A stretch of DNA of 9,074 nt from contig CALKWH010000002.1 of NCBI GenBank assembly GCA_938004375.1, positions 1 to 9,074 on the forward strand. The letters are read 5' to 3'. Shown here in pieces: positions 1 to 8,033 of this stretch. Positions within the stretch are counted from its first letter, which is position 1, and each line of letters begins with the position of its first letter. Under the pieces are notes generated by a model, which was not told where the DNA came from, did no database searches, and saw only the letters and a list, made by a program, of their open reading frames with translations. Source of the stretch: an uncultured Pseudomonadota bacterium (GTDB taxonomy: Bacteria; Myxococcota_A; Polyangia; HGW-17). A program made the translations under genes and the position numbers.

Positions 1-1035
<1,035 letters not shown>

Positions 1036-1099
1036 GCTTGCTCCTTCTCACGCGAAACGAAACAGGGATATGAGGAAAGGGTGGTTTCGCGTTTTCGGA

Positions 1100-1128
1100 A
1101 CCGTATATCCAAATTACCCCGGTGTCAA
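1100..1128 (-). promoter_or_regulatory. Sigma70-type promoter for the OmpA-like gene
   Basis: On the minus strand a perfect TTGACA (1123-1128) is followed either by TATACG (1102-1107, 15-nt spacer) or by TACGGT (1100-1105, 17-nt spacer). The predicted transcript starts about 60 nt before the ATG at 1035. The -35 box sits in CAGCTTGACA, the same ten bases as in the tRNA promoter at 3121-3130. The -10 is imperfect. Confidence 0.55.
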
Positions 1129-1246
1129 GCTGTGTAACCCGTGTTATTCATTCTTTCTGGAGCAGTCCAGTTCTTATATTAATGAATCTTTTCAGCCATT
1201 TACGACCCATCGAATCCGGGCTCGTCCCGACCCCGGGAAAATCAGC

Positions 1247-1275
1247 TTGGCCAATGGTGCCGGTCGCACGATAAT
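1247..1275 (+). promoter_or_regulatory. Sigma70-type promoter for the four-helix membrane protein
   Basis: TTGGCC (1247-1252) and GATAAT (1270-1275) are separated by exactly 17 nt. The -10 matches five of six consensus bases. Transcription would start near 1282 and leave a leader of about 40 nt before the ATG at 1323. The -35 is preceded by CAGC, as at the other two CAGCTTG promoters in the window. Confidence 0.5.
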
Positions 1276-1322
1276 CCTGTCCGCCTGAACTCGGGACCCG
1301 GGTCGTCCCCACGAGGTGTGTC

Positions 1323-2042
1323 ATGCCGAAAATCCGGATCACCGCGGTGATCTTCGCCGTCCTCGCCCTGCTGGGTCTGCTCATCGGAACCTTCTCGAAG
1401 GAGTGGCGCTTCCGCTTCTCGAAGTACAACAACGAGGACACCGTCATCGAGTACCGCGAGGGGTGGGGCCTCACCCACGTCACCATCTGCCAAAAGTGCC
1501 TGCTCAACTGCGAGACCCTCTACGGCCCGCGTCGGGTGTGCGACACCTTCCCGTACGTCGATCACCTGAAGGCCCTCGAGGCCCGCCTCGAGCGGGATCG
1601 TGGGTTGTACTGGGACGACGCGCCCAACATCGTCAAACTCGAAAAGGAGATCGCCAGCTTCCGCGCCATCGACAAATGGGGCCCCGTCGTGAAGTGGGTG
1701 AGCTTCGCCGGCCTCGCGCTGGCGGTGCTGTTCATCCCGTGGGCGTTCCTGCATCGTCGCCGGCTGCCGCGCCTGGTGCCCCCGATCTCGGGCACGGTCG
1801 TGGGGCTCGCGCTCATCGCGCTGGACGTCACCTTCATCCTCGCGAGCCGCGCCCACATCGCCCCGCGGGTGACCTACGCCGCGGTCCTCCATCCCCTCGC
1901 CTGCGCGCTGCTCATCGCCAGCGCCTGGTGCCTCTTCATCGAACCCCACGATCCCTTCGCCGCGATCATGGCCGAAGCCGTCGGCGGGCACGACTCGGCC
2001 CCGGACAACTCCGACAGCGGAGACACCTCCTCCTCCAATTGA
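1323..2042 (+). CDS. Four-helix integral membrane protein of unknown function
   Basis: This gene encodes 239 aa. GAGGTG (1313-1318) lies 4 nt before the ATG. The predicted topology has one N-terminal helix (about 6-23), a long loop (about 25-122), and three further helices (about 124-143, 152-174 and 184-206). A short acidic, serine-rich tail ends in DSGDTSSSN. The long loop contains a cysteine cluster, C56-x2-C59-x3-C63 and C73, followed by a charged, probably helical stretch (about 80-115). By the positive-inside rule the arginine-rich turn after helix 2 (HRRRLPR) is cytoplasmic, which puts the cysteine loop on the periplasmic side. The layout (four helices, large first loop with cysteines) superficially resembles tetraspan or claudin-like proteins, but I recognise no family. 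It diverges from the OmpA-like gene and converges with the lipoprotein gene, so it is probably transcribed alone. Confidence 0.75.
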   Translation: MPKIRITAVIFAVLALLGLLIGTFSKEWRFRFSKYNNEDTVIEYREGWGLTHVTICQKCLLNCETLYGPRRVCDTFPYVDHLKALEARLERDRGLYWDDAPNIVKLEKEIASFRAIDKWGPVVKWVSFAGLALAVLFIPWAFLHRRRLPRLVPPISGTVVGLALIALDVTFILASRAHIAPRVTYAAVLHPLACALLIASAWCLFIEPHDPFAAIMAEAVGGHDSAPDNSDSGDTSSSN

Positions 2043-2101
2043 TGGAAGAGTACCGGGATCCCCGATCCTGTGCTACCCTGTCGCGCACGGCATGGAGCCC
2101 G

Positions 2102-2121
2102 CAGCCCGTGATTTCGGGCTG
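2102..2121. terminator. Possible bidirectional stem-loop terminator between convergent genes
   Basis: CAGCCCG (2102-2108) and CGGGCTG (2115-2121) form a perfect 7-bp stem with a 6-nt loop. It lies between the stops of two convergent genes (2042 plus and 2154 minus). There is no clear U-tract on either side, so the placement is the main support. Confidence 0.4.
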
Positions 2122-2153
2122 ACGCCGCCTCGAGGAGTCTTCGGTATCGGCTT

Positions 2154-2750
2154 CTAGTCCCCACCCGTGATCCCGAAGTGCCGCCGGATGCGATCCCGCG
2201 TGCCGCGCAGGGTGCCGAGCAGGCCGGCCGTGAGCGCCCGGTCCTGGGCATCCTGCCCACGCGCGGCGTCCCCCTCGAGCTCGGCGATCTGCTCCCCGAG
2301 CCAGGCCAGCGCCCGCTCCACGGTCACGTACCGGTGATCGAGCTTCTTCACGGGATCCACCGGATACCGGGCCGCCAGCTCCGCGGCCCCGAGCCCGCGG
2401 TGGACCACCACGCGCACCGGATACGTCGTGGACGGGTCCGAATCCCCGTGGGCCTCCCACTGCCACCACTCCATGCCCAAGAGCGGGTGCGCCATCACCT
2501 GGGGTCCGAAGTCGTCGTACGCGAGCACCAGCGCCTGGGCCGTCGAAGCCGACGGCGGCGGGGCGAAGCCAGGAGCTTCGCCAAGCGGAAGTGTCCCCAC
2601 TTCCGCCGGGGACGGGGCGAAGCCGGGAGCTTCGCCAAGCGGAAGCGGCCCCACTTCCGCCGGGGACGGGGCTGCGGTCTTTCGGCAGGCGACCCCCAGC
2701 CCGACGACCGCGAGAACAACGTAAATCAGTCGCAGGTTCCGGTTCCCCAT
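2154..2750 (-). CDS. Putative lipoprotein with duplicated Pro/Gly-rich segment
   Basis: The ATG at 2750 gives 198 aa. The N-terminus is a lipoprotein-type signal: a basic start (MGNRNLR), a hydrophobic core (8-20) and a lipobox-like GVAC with C22. The -3 residue is not the usual leucine. Residues 29-46 and 47-64 are two nearly identical 18-residue units (SPAEVG, then LPLGEAPGFAP), encoded by a 54-bp tandem DNA duplication. The folded part (about 70-198) has a conserved-looking block (DDFGPQVMAHPLLGMEWWQW) and ends in amphipathic helices. It resembles a family of small uncharacterised proteins I know only from memory, and no function can be given. A longer form from GTG at 2798 is possible but would bury the signal peptide, so ATG 2750 is preferred. 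The ribosome-binding site is poor. Confidence 0.7.
   Translation of the reverse strand: MGNRNLRLIYVVLAVVGLGVACRKTAAPSPAEVGPLPLGEAPGFAPSPAEVGTLPLGEAPGFAPPPSASTAQALVLAYDDFGPQVMAHPLLGMEWWQWEAHGDSDPSTTYPVRVVVHRGLGAAELAARYPVDPVKKLDHRYVTVERALAWLGEQIAELEGDAARGQDAQDRALTAGLLGTLRGTRDRIRRHFGITGGD
2561..2668. repeat. 54-bp tandem repeat, two copies, each with internal palindromes
   Basis: Copy 1 is 2561-2614 and copy 2 is 2615-2668. They differ at only a few positions, and a partial third start (GGGC) follows. Each unit contains inverted repeats: GAAGC and GCTTC around a 5-nt spacer, and, in copy 1, CGGAAGTG and CACTTCCG around a 4-nt loop. The unit is a multiple of three, so it inserts 18 residues into the lipoprotein linker without breaking the frame. 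Confidence 0.9.
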
Positions 2751-2826
2751 GCCCCCGGTGTAGCCCTCCCTCTCGCCCCCTGTCAAGACCTCGTGCACGC
2801 AGTTATCGATTCGTTACAAATGGCGT

Positions 2827-2846
2827 TTTCGCGGCATTGTGCGAAA
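2827..2846. other. AT-rich spacer with a weak stem-loop downstream of the tRNA pair
   Basis: The spacer 2751-2870 between the lipoprotein start and tRNA-Asp is locally AT-rich. TTTCGC (2827-2832) and GCGAAA (2841-2846) can form a 6-bp stem with an 8-nt loop. On the minus strand it lies about 25 nt beyond the tRNA-Asp end and could be the tRNA terminator, but it has no clean U-tract. TTGACA at 2781-2786 (minus) resembles a -35 box. The matching -10 would nearly touch the ATG at 2750, so I do not call it a promoter. Confidence 0.3.
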
Positions 2847-2870
2847 TTGAAAATTCGTTGATAAGCTGAG

Positions 2871-2944
<74 letters not shown>

Positions 2945-2952
2945 AAGTCGTG

Positions 2953-3025
2953 TGGGCGGGACAGGGCTCGAACCTGCGACCTATTGGGTGTAAACCAATT
3001 GCTCTTCCGACTGAGCTACCCGCCC
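2953..3025 (-). tRNA. tRNA-Val(TAC)
   Basis: The 73-nt gene folds as a complete cloverleaf. The acceptor GGGCGGG pairs with CCCGCCC, and the D-arm starts TAGCTCAGTCGG. The anticodon stem is ATTGG and CCAAT around loop TTTACAC (anticodon TAC, valine), and the T-arm contains TTCGAGC. The discriminator is A73, as usual for tRNA-Val. The 3' CCA is not encoded. It is the first gene of a two-tRNA transcript. Confidence 0.95.
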
Positions 3026-3072
3026 GAAGGCGACCCAACAGGCGAACGACCGTGCCGTGTCGCCACAAAACC

Positions 3073-3090
3073 CCCTGTCCGAAAACAGGG
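3073..3090 (-). other. Stem-loop in the leader of the tRNA transcript
   Basis: CCCTGT and ACAGGG (outer bounds 3073-3090) form a 6-bp stem with a 6-nt loop, followed on the minus strand by GGGGTTTTG. It starts a few bases downstream of the predicted -10 (3098-3103), so it would lie at the very 5' end of the precursor. It may be a 5'-leader structure removed by RNase P processing, or a weak early terminator. Confidence 0.35.
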
Positions 3091-3097
3091 TGCGAAC

Positions 3098-3126
3098 GAT
3101 TTACGTGAAATCGCGGGATCTGTCAA
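3098..3126 (-). promoter_or_regulatory. Sigma70-type promoter for the tRNA-Val/tRNA-Asp pair
   Basis: On the minus strand a perfect TTGACA (3121-3126) is followed after exactly 17 nt by TAAATC (3098-3103). It lies in an AT-richer patch about 75 nt upstream of tRNA-Val and after the end of glmU. The -35 is embedded in CAGCTTGACA, identical to the box upstream of the OmpA-like gene. The bases from 3025 to 3232 hold no gene. Confidence 0.65.
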
Positions 3127-3130
3127 GCTG

Positions 3131-3215
3131 AAAAATCACGCCGGTCCAGACCGAAAGGGGATCTGTGTAACTAATTGGAATCATTGATGTATTACAGAGC
3201 GCATCGGCGGTGCGC
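3131..3215 (-). terminator. Possible weak terminators downstream of glmU
   Basis: Two candidate hairpins lie after the glmU stop on the minus strand. GCGCA and TGCGC (3199-3215) have a 7-nt loop and are followed by TCTGTAAT. CGGT and ACCG around CTGG are followed by GCGTGATTTTT (3131-3153). Neither is strong. The second has the better T-run and sits just before the tRNA promoter. Confidence 0.3.
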
Positions 3216-3232
3216 GGGGCGAAAGACGGCGA

Positions 3233-4621
3233 TCATTCGGGCTTCTTTTCGCGGGAGAAGGGCGGGATCCAGCCCTCGCGGATCTCCTGAGACTTCGGGT
3301 TGATCACCAGGGCGCCGGCGGGGACGTCGCGCAGCACGGTGGTGCCGGTGCCCACGTAGGCGCCGTCGCCCACGGTGACGGGCGCGACCAACTGCGAGTC
3401 CGAGCCCACGAAGACGCCCGCCCCCAGCGTGGTGTGGAACTTGCGCTTGCCGTCGTAGTTGCAGGTGATGGTGCCCGCGCCGATGTTGCTGGCCGCGCCG
3501 ATGGTGACGTCGCCGAGGTAGGAGAGGTGGTTGGCCTTCACGCCGGCGGCCAGGGTGGCCTTCTTCAATTCGACGAAATTGCCCACGTGGGCGTTCTCGC
3601 CGACGTCGCTGCCGGGCCGCAGGTGGCTGTAGGGGCCCACGCGGGCGCCGTCGCGCACCACCGAGGACTCGATGACCGTGTACGGCAGGATCTGCGCCTT
3701 GTTTCCGACGCGGGCGTCCTCGAGCACGCTGCCCTGGCCGATGCGGGCGCAGGCCTCGATCACGGTGGACCCGCGCAGGCTCACCTGACCCTCGATGATG
3801 GCGCCCCCGGCGATGGACACGTCGTCGTCGAGCTCGACGGTGGCCGGCTGCACGAAGCACACGCCCTCCTCCATGAAGCGGCGCACGCGGGCCTCGCGGG
3901 CGAGCTGCTTGGCACGGGCCAGCTCCTGTTGGGTGTTCACGCCCATCACCTCTGCCTCGGGCACGATGATGGTGGGCACTCGGACCTTGTCCACGGCGAG
4001 CATGATCAGGTCCGTGAGGAAGAACTCGCCCTTGTTGTTGTCCGCGCGCAAGAGCGGGATCGCCTCGTCGAGCCACTTGCGGCAGAACACGTACAGCCCC
4101 GAGTTGCACTCGCGCACCGAAGCCTGCTCGGGGGTGCACTCGGTCTGCTCCATGATGTACTGGACCTCGCCGGCGCCGTCGCGCAGCACGCGGCCGTAGC
4201 CGTGGGGATCGGCGGCCTCGAACGTGAGGAAGGACGCCAGCGCGCCCGCCCGGGCGTGCATGTCCATCAGCCGCTGCAGCGACCCGGCCTGCAGAAGCGG
4301 CACGTCGCCGGCCAGCACGACGACGTCGGTGGCCCACGCGGGCAACGCCGGGAGCGCGCACTGCACGGCATGGCCGGTGCCCCGCGGCTCGCCCTGATCC
4401 ATGCCCGCGGCGTCGGGGAGCACGCGGCGCACCGCCTCGAGGACCTCGTCCTTCTGGTAGCTCACCACGAACACGTTGGCCTCGATCTGAAGTTCGCGCA
4501 GGACGCGGGCGACGCGGGCGATGACCGGCACGCCGTTCACTTCGTAGAGCAGCTTCGAGCGGGGGCTCTTCATGCGGGTGGACTTGCCGGCGGCCAGGAC
4601 GATGCTTGCGAAACGGTGCAT
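3233..4621 (-). CDS. glmU: Bifunctional UDP-N-acetylglucosamine pyrophosphorylase / glucosamine-1-phosphate N-acetyltransferase GlmU
   Basis: GlmU makes UDP-GlcNAc in the cytoplasm in two steps: acetylation of glucosamine-1-phosphate from acetyl-CoA, then uridylyl transfer from UTP. The product feeds peptidoglycan and lipid A synthesis. The 462-aa length is normal for the family (E. coli 456). The uridylyltransferase domain (about 1-235) shows LAAGKSTRM (9-17), GTGHA (81-85), GDVPLL (105-110), YGRV (142-145), NNKGEFFLTD (195-204) and GVN (227-229). The left-handed beta-helix acetyltransferase domain (about 255-462) has hexapeptide repeats, RPG (335-337), NFVELKK (348-354), the catalytic histidine H365 in KANHLSYLG, and NIGAGTITCNYDG (379-391). 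All expected active-site residues are present. ATG 4621 is chosen because AAGGAGA (4629-4635) lies 7 nt upstream and the protein begins directly at the first beta-strand. The frame stays open far upstream, to 5422, only because of GC bias. Confidence 0.97.
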   Translation of the reverse strand: MHRFASIVLAAGKSTRMKSPRSKLLYEVNGVPVIARVARVLRELQIEANVFVVSYQKDEVLEAVRRVLPDAAGMDQGEPRGTGHAVQCALPALPAWATDVVVLAGDVPLLQAGSLQRLMDMHARAGALASFLTFEAADPHGYGRVLRDGAGEVQYIMEQTECTPEQASVRECNSGLYVFCRKWLDEAIPLLRADNNKGEFFLTDLIMLAVDKVRVPTIIVPEAEVMGVNTQQELARAKQLAREARVRRFMEEGVCFVQPATVELDDDVSIAGGAIIEGQVSLRGSTVIEACARIGQGSVLEDARVGNKAQILPYTVIESSVVRDGARVGPYSHLRPGSDVGENAHVGNFVELKKATLAAGVKANHLSYLGDVTIGAASNIGAGTITCNYDGKRKFHTTLGAGVFVGSDSQLVAPVTVGDGAYVGTGTTVLRDVPAGALVINPKSQEIREGWIPPFSREKKPE

Positions 4622-4643
4622 GCGGGGGTCTCCTTCGCCCGCC

Positions 4644-4673
4644 TTTGTACAATGGGTTGCCCGAAATTGCCAG
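4644..4673 (-). promoter_or_regulatory. Candidate glmU promoter
   Basis: On the minus strand CTGGCA (4668-4673) and TACAAA (4644-4649) are separated by 18 nt. Each matches four of six consensus bases. The predicted leader would be only about 16 nt, just containing the ribosome-binding site. It overlaps the plus-strand promoter at 4657-4685, so the two directions could compete for polymerase. Confidence 0.4.
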
Positions 4674-4685
4674 TTGGGATATACG
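4657..4685 (+). promoter_or_regulatory. Candidate promoter for the 191-aa protein and rimO
   Basis: TTGCCC (4657-4662) and TATACG (4680-4685) are separated by exactly 17 nt. Each matches four of six consensus bases. It is the only AT-rich patch in the 87-nt divergent spacer (4622-4708), and it lies 23 nt before the start codon of the first gene. Confidence 0.45.
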
Positions 4686-4708
4686 ATGCGCCGGAGGAGG
4701 ACGCGCCG

Positions 4709-5284
4709 ATGACGCTCTTGGACAAGGGGAACTGGAGCCCCGCGCTGCTCGTGCCGCCCCCCGCGCCGCCGGTCGTGGTCGTGCCCGTGCTCCCGGTCCC
4801 CGGGACGCCGGACGGGTCCAATGACGGGACAGCGGACGGCTCCCGGGGCTGGTTCGGGGAAGCGCCCTGGTCCCTCGCCGACGACGAACGCGACGAGCCC
4901 GAGGACGCCGTCCTGCCGCCGTTCACCTCCGCCTGCCCGGTGGCGCGGCCCGAGCTCGAGACCCTGCTCGGGGACGCCGGGCGCGACCCCGCCGACGCGC
5001 TGCGGGAGCTGGGCGACCGGCTGGGCGTCCCGGGTTGGGACGGCGTGTCCGAGGTCGCCTTCGGGCGCGCCCCTTGGTCCCTCGGGGACGCCCCGGACGC
5101 GGCCGTGCTGTACGTGCCCGGCCCCGTCCCAGCGCCGGGGAGACCGGGGGAACTGATCCTCGCCTTCCGGCGCGCGCTGCAGGCCCTTCGGCGCGCCCGG
5201 GGCACCTGCACGCGGCAGGACGAACGCGAGGCGATCGTGCGCCTGGTGTTGTCGTTGGAGCTTCATCGGGAGGAACATGCCTAA
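4709..5284 (+). CDS. Uncharacterised 191-aa protein translationally coupled to rimO
   Basis: The frame opens at ATG 4709, 8 nt after a strong GGAGGAGG (4693-4700). It closes at TAA 5284, overlapping the rimO start in ATGCCTAA. The strong ribosome-binding site, the promoter candidate and the 8-bp overlap support a real gene. The N-terminal third is proline- and valine-rich and low-complexity (about 12-32), and lacks the basic start of a signal peptide. Two copies of the motif APWSL(A/G)D occur, at about residues 52-58 and 122-128, each preceded by G-[ER], which suggests an ancient internal duplication. The C-terminal part (about 150-190) is a charged, arginine-rich helical segment. No known domain is recognised. 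The position makes a role linked to rimO or simple co-expression possible, but function is unknown. Confidence 0.7.
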   Translation: MTLLDKGNWSPALLVPPPAPPVVVVPVLPVPGTPDGSNDGTADGSRGWFGEAPWSLADDERDEPEDAVLPPFTSACPVARPELETLLGDAGRDPADALRELGDRLGVPGWDGVSEVAFGRAPWSLGDAPDAAVLYVPGPVPAPGRPGELILAFRRALQALRRARGTCTRQDEREAIVRLVLSLELHREEHA

Positions 5285-6602
5285 ACTGTATTTTGTGACC
5301 CTGGGATGCGCCAAGAACCGCGTGGACACCGAGTGGCTGGTGGCCCTGCTGCGGGGCTCCGCCGAGCTCGTGGACGCCCCCGAGAAGGCCGACGTCCTGC
5401 TCGTGAACACCTGCGCCTTCATCGAGGACGCCCGCGAGGAGAGCGTCGATCTGCTGCTCGAGCTGGGCGCGAAGAAGCGCCCGGACCAGCGGTTGGTGGC
5501 CCTGGGCTGCCTGCCTCAGCGCTACGGCGGTGACCTGGCCGCCAGCCTGCCCGAGGTGGACCTGTTGGTGGGCACCTCGCGGCTGGGGGACCTGCCCCGA
5601 TTGCTGGCCGACGCCACCGGGGGACGCGGCGCCGAACCCGGCGCCATCCACGCCGAACCCGGCGCCGGCTCGTGGCTTCCCGACGCGCCGCTGCCGCGCG
5701 TGTCCACCCTGGGCGGTCCCGCGGCCTACCTCAAGGTCGCCGAGGGGTGCGACCGGCGCTGCGCCTACTGCGCCGTGCCGCTGATCCGCGGGAACCGGCG
5801 CAGCCTGCCGCTTTCGCACCTGGTCGAGGAGGCGCGGCTGCTGGTCGAGGGCGGCGCGCGGGAGTTGAACCTCATCGCCCAGGACCTGAGCTCCTGGGGC
5901 CGCGACCTCTCTCCCCCGGCGAGGTTGATCGACCTGGCGCGGGAGCTCTCGGCGCTGCCGGGCCTGTCGTGGATCCGCCTGCTGTACCTGTACCCCACGG
6001 CCGTGCTCGAGCCGGACTTCGCCGAGCTCTTCACCGTGCCGCGGGTGGTGCCCTACGTGGACCTGCCGCTGCAACACGTGTCCACGTCGGTGCTCGCCGC
6101 CATGGGGCGCGGCTACGACGGCCCCACCGCACGCGAGGTGGTGCGCATGGTGCAGAAGCTGCCCCAGCACGTCCACCTGCGCACGACCTTCCTGGTGGGC
6201 CACCCCGGCGAGGGCGACGCCGAGTTCGCCGAGCTCGAGGCCTTCGTGAAGGAGGCCGGGTTCCACCACCTGGGGGTGTTCGCCTACAGTCCGGAGGAGG
6301 GCACCCGCGCCTTCGGACAGCCTTGTGTCGACCGCGAGGTGGCCCTGGCGCGACGCGACCGGCTCATGGCCCTGCAGCAGAAGATCTCGGCCCGGCTGGT
6401 GAAGAAACTCAAGGGGCGCACGCTGCAGGTCCTGGTGGAGCACTTCGATCGCGAGAGCTGGGTCTGGGCCGGGCGCCACGCGGGCCAGGCTCCCGAAGTG
6501 GACGGCGCCGTGATCCTGACCAACTGCGACTGCCGCGCGGGGGACTTCATCCCCGTGCGCGTCGTGGACACCGACGCCTACGACCTCGTGGGGGCGCCCT
6601 AG
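5277..6602 (+). CDS. rimO: Ribosomal protein S12 methylthiotransferase RimO
   Basis: RimO is a radical-SAM enzyme that adds a methylthio group to the conserved aspartate of ribosomal protein S12. At 441 aa the length is typical. The N-terminal UPF0004 domain carries the three cysteines for the auxiliary iron-sulfur cluster: C11 in LGCAKNRVDTE, C46 in NTCAF and C78 in LGCLPQRY. The radical-SAM core has C158-x3-C162-x2-C165 (GCDRRCAYCAVPLIRG). LPLQHVS (263-269) and the C-terminal TRAM domain (about 377-440, with APEVDG at 405-410) complete the architecture. LGCxKNxVDxE distinguishes RimO from the related MiaB. The linker between the first two domains holds a small duplicated AEPGA segment. GGGAGGA (5268-5274) lies very close to the start, and the gene overlaps the preceding one by 8 bp. 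Confidence 0.96.
   Translation: MPKLYFVTLGCAKNRVDTEWLVALLRGSAELVDAPEKADVLLVNTCAFIEDAREESVDLLLELGAKKRPDQRLVALGCLPQRYGGDLAASLPEVDLLVGTSRLGDLPRLLADATGGRGAEPGAIHAEPGAGSWLPDAPLPRVSTLGGPAAYLKVAEGCDRRCAYCAVPLIRGNRRSLPLSHLVEEARLLVEGGARELNLIAQDLSSWGRDLSPPARLIDLARELSALPGLSWIRLLYLYPTAVLEPDFAELFTVPRVVPYVDLPLQHVSTSVLAAMGRGYDGPTAREVVRMVQKLPQHVHLRTTFLVGHPGEGDAEFAELEAFVKEAGFHHLGVFAYSPEEGTRAFGQPCVDREVALARRDRLMALQQKISARLVKKLKGRTLQVLVEHFDRESWVWAGRHAGQAPEVDGAVILTNCDCRAGDFIPVRVVDTDAYDLVGAP
5631..5666. repeat. Short direct repeat inside rimO
   Basis: Fifteen identical bases, GCCGAACCCGGCGCC, occur at 5631-5645 and again at 5652-5666, a 21-bp period. They encode two AEPGA units in the linker between the N-terminal and radical-SAM domains. 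Each copy ends in the palindrome GGCGCC. The period keeps the frame. Confidence 0.85.
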
Positions 6603-6635
6603 TTGACCGCGGGACCGGCCCGGTCGCCGGCCTCC

Positions 6636-6651
6636 ACCCATTAAAATGGGT
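6636..6651. promoter_or_regulatory. 16-bp palindrome abutting a -35-like box upstream of the phosphatase
   Basis: ACCCATT (6636-6642) and AATGGGT (6645-6651) form a perfect inverted repeat around AA. It runs straight into TTGACT (6651-6656). A possible -10, TATTTT, lies at 6671-6676, with a short 14-nt spacer. The arrangement would suit a dimeric regulator's operator overlapping the promoter. It could instead be a small terminator hairpin for rimO, which ends at 6602. Confidence 0.4.
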
Positions 6652-6698
6652 TGACTTTACGGGCGTTTTGTATTTTCCTGTTCCACCGGAGCGCACCG

Positions 6699-7463
<765 letters not shown>

Positions 7464-7511
7464 CTTTCCCACGCCCCGCGCCGCTGAGCCGGGGTTGTGT
7501 TCGGCGTTCCC

Positions 7512-8033
7512 ATGGACATTCTCGCGCTCGAACTGGCAGGCGTCGCCCGCGGACAGCGGCTCTTCCTGGCCGAGAGCTGCACCGGTGGGCTGATCTCGTC
7601 CACCGTCACCCGCGTGCCGGGCGCGTCGGCCTTCTACTTGGGCGGCGTGGTCGCGTACAGCGACGAGCTCAAGACGCGCCTGCTGGGCGTGCCCGAGGCG
7701 CTGCTGCGGACCCACGGCGCGGTGAGCCGCCCGGTGGCCGTGGCCATGATCGCCCAGGCCGACGCGCGCTTTGGCGCCACGCTCTCGTGCGCGGTGACGG
7801 GCGTGGCGGGCCCCGGCGGCGGCACCGCGCGAAAACCCGTGGGCCTGGTGTTCGTGGCCTGCCGGTTGGGCGACCGCACCTGGGTGCGCCGCCTGGACCT
7901 CTCGGGGGCCGGCCGGGTCGAGATCCAGACCTGGACCGCCCGCGCGGCGCTGCTGGCCCTGCACCAGCTCTGCGTGGGGCAGGCGCCGACGGGCTTTTCG
8001 CCCGCAGAAGACGGAATGGAGTCCCATGACTGA
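7512..8033 (+). CDS. pncC: Nicotinamide-nucleotide amidase PncC (CinA C-terminal domain, stand-alone)
   Basis: PncC deamidates nicotinamide mononucleotide to nicotinate mononucleotide in NAD salvage. The ATG at 7512 gives 173 aa, the normal size for the stand-alone form. The N-terminal CinA domain (COG1058) is absent. Conserved segments, numbered from ATG 7512, are AESCTGG (20-26, with the serine reported as catalytic in the family), VAYSDELK (47-54), HGAVSRPVA (68-76), and TGVAGPGGGTARKPVG (96-111). An in-frame GTG at 7497 would add five residues and has a faint GAG upstream, while ATG 7512 has no clear ribosome-binding site. The start is therefore uncertain by 15 bases. The gene follows the phosphatase with no clear promoter between them and overlaps the next gene by 8 bp (ATGACTGA), which suggests coupled translation. 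Confidence 0.92.
   Translation: MDILALELAGVARGQRLFLAESCTGGLISSTVTRVPGASAFYLGGVVAYSDELKTRLLGVPEALLRTHGAVSRPVAVAMIAQADARFGATLSCAVTGVAGPGGGTARKPVGLVFVACRLGDRTWVRRLDLSGAGRVEIQTWTARAALLALHQLCVGQAPTGFSPAEDGMESHD

Noticed and set aside
2781..2786. TTGACA upstream of the lipoprotein as a promoter -35
   Set aside because: The only -10 at a proper distance (around 2757-2763) is GC-rich and would place the start of transcription at or after the ATG.
3434..4620. Long plus-strand open frame running opposite glmU into the 191-aa gene
   Set aside because: It is the antisense of a well-supported glmU, rich in His, Ala, Val and Asp as expected from GC-biased antisense frames. Only the part from 4709, with its own ribosome-binding site, is kept.
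4622..5422. N-terminal extension of the glmU frame to 5422 (minus)
   Set aside because: It is open only through GC bias, overlaps rimO and its partner in antisense, has no matching family sequence, and GlmU begins naturally at 4621.
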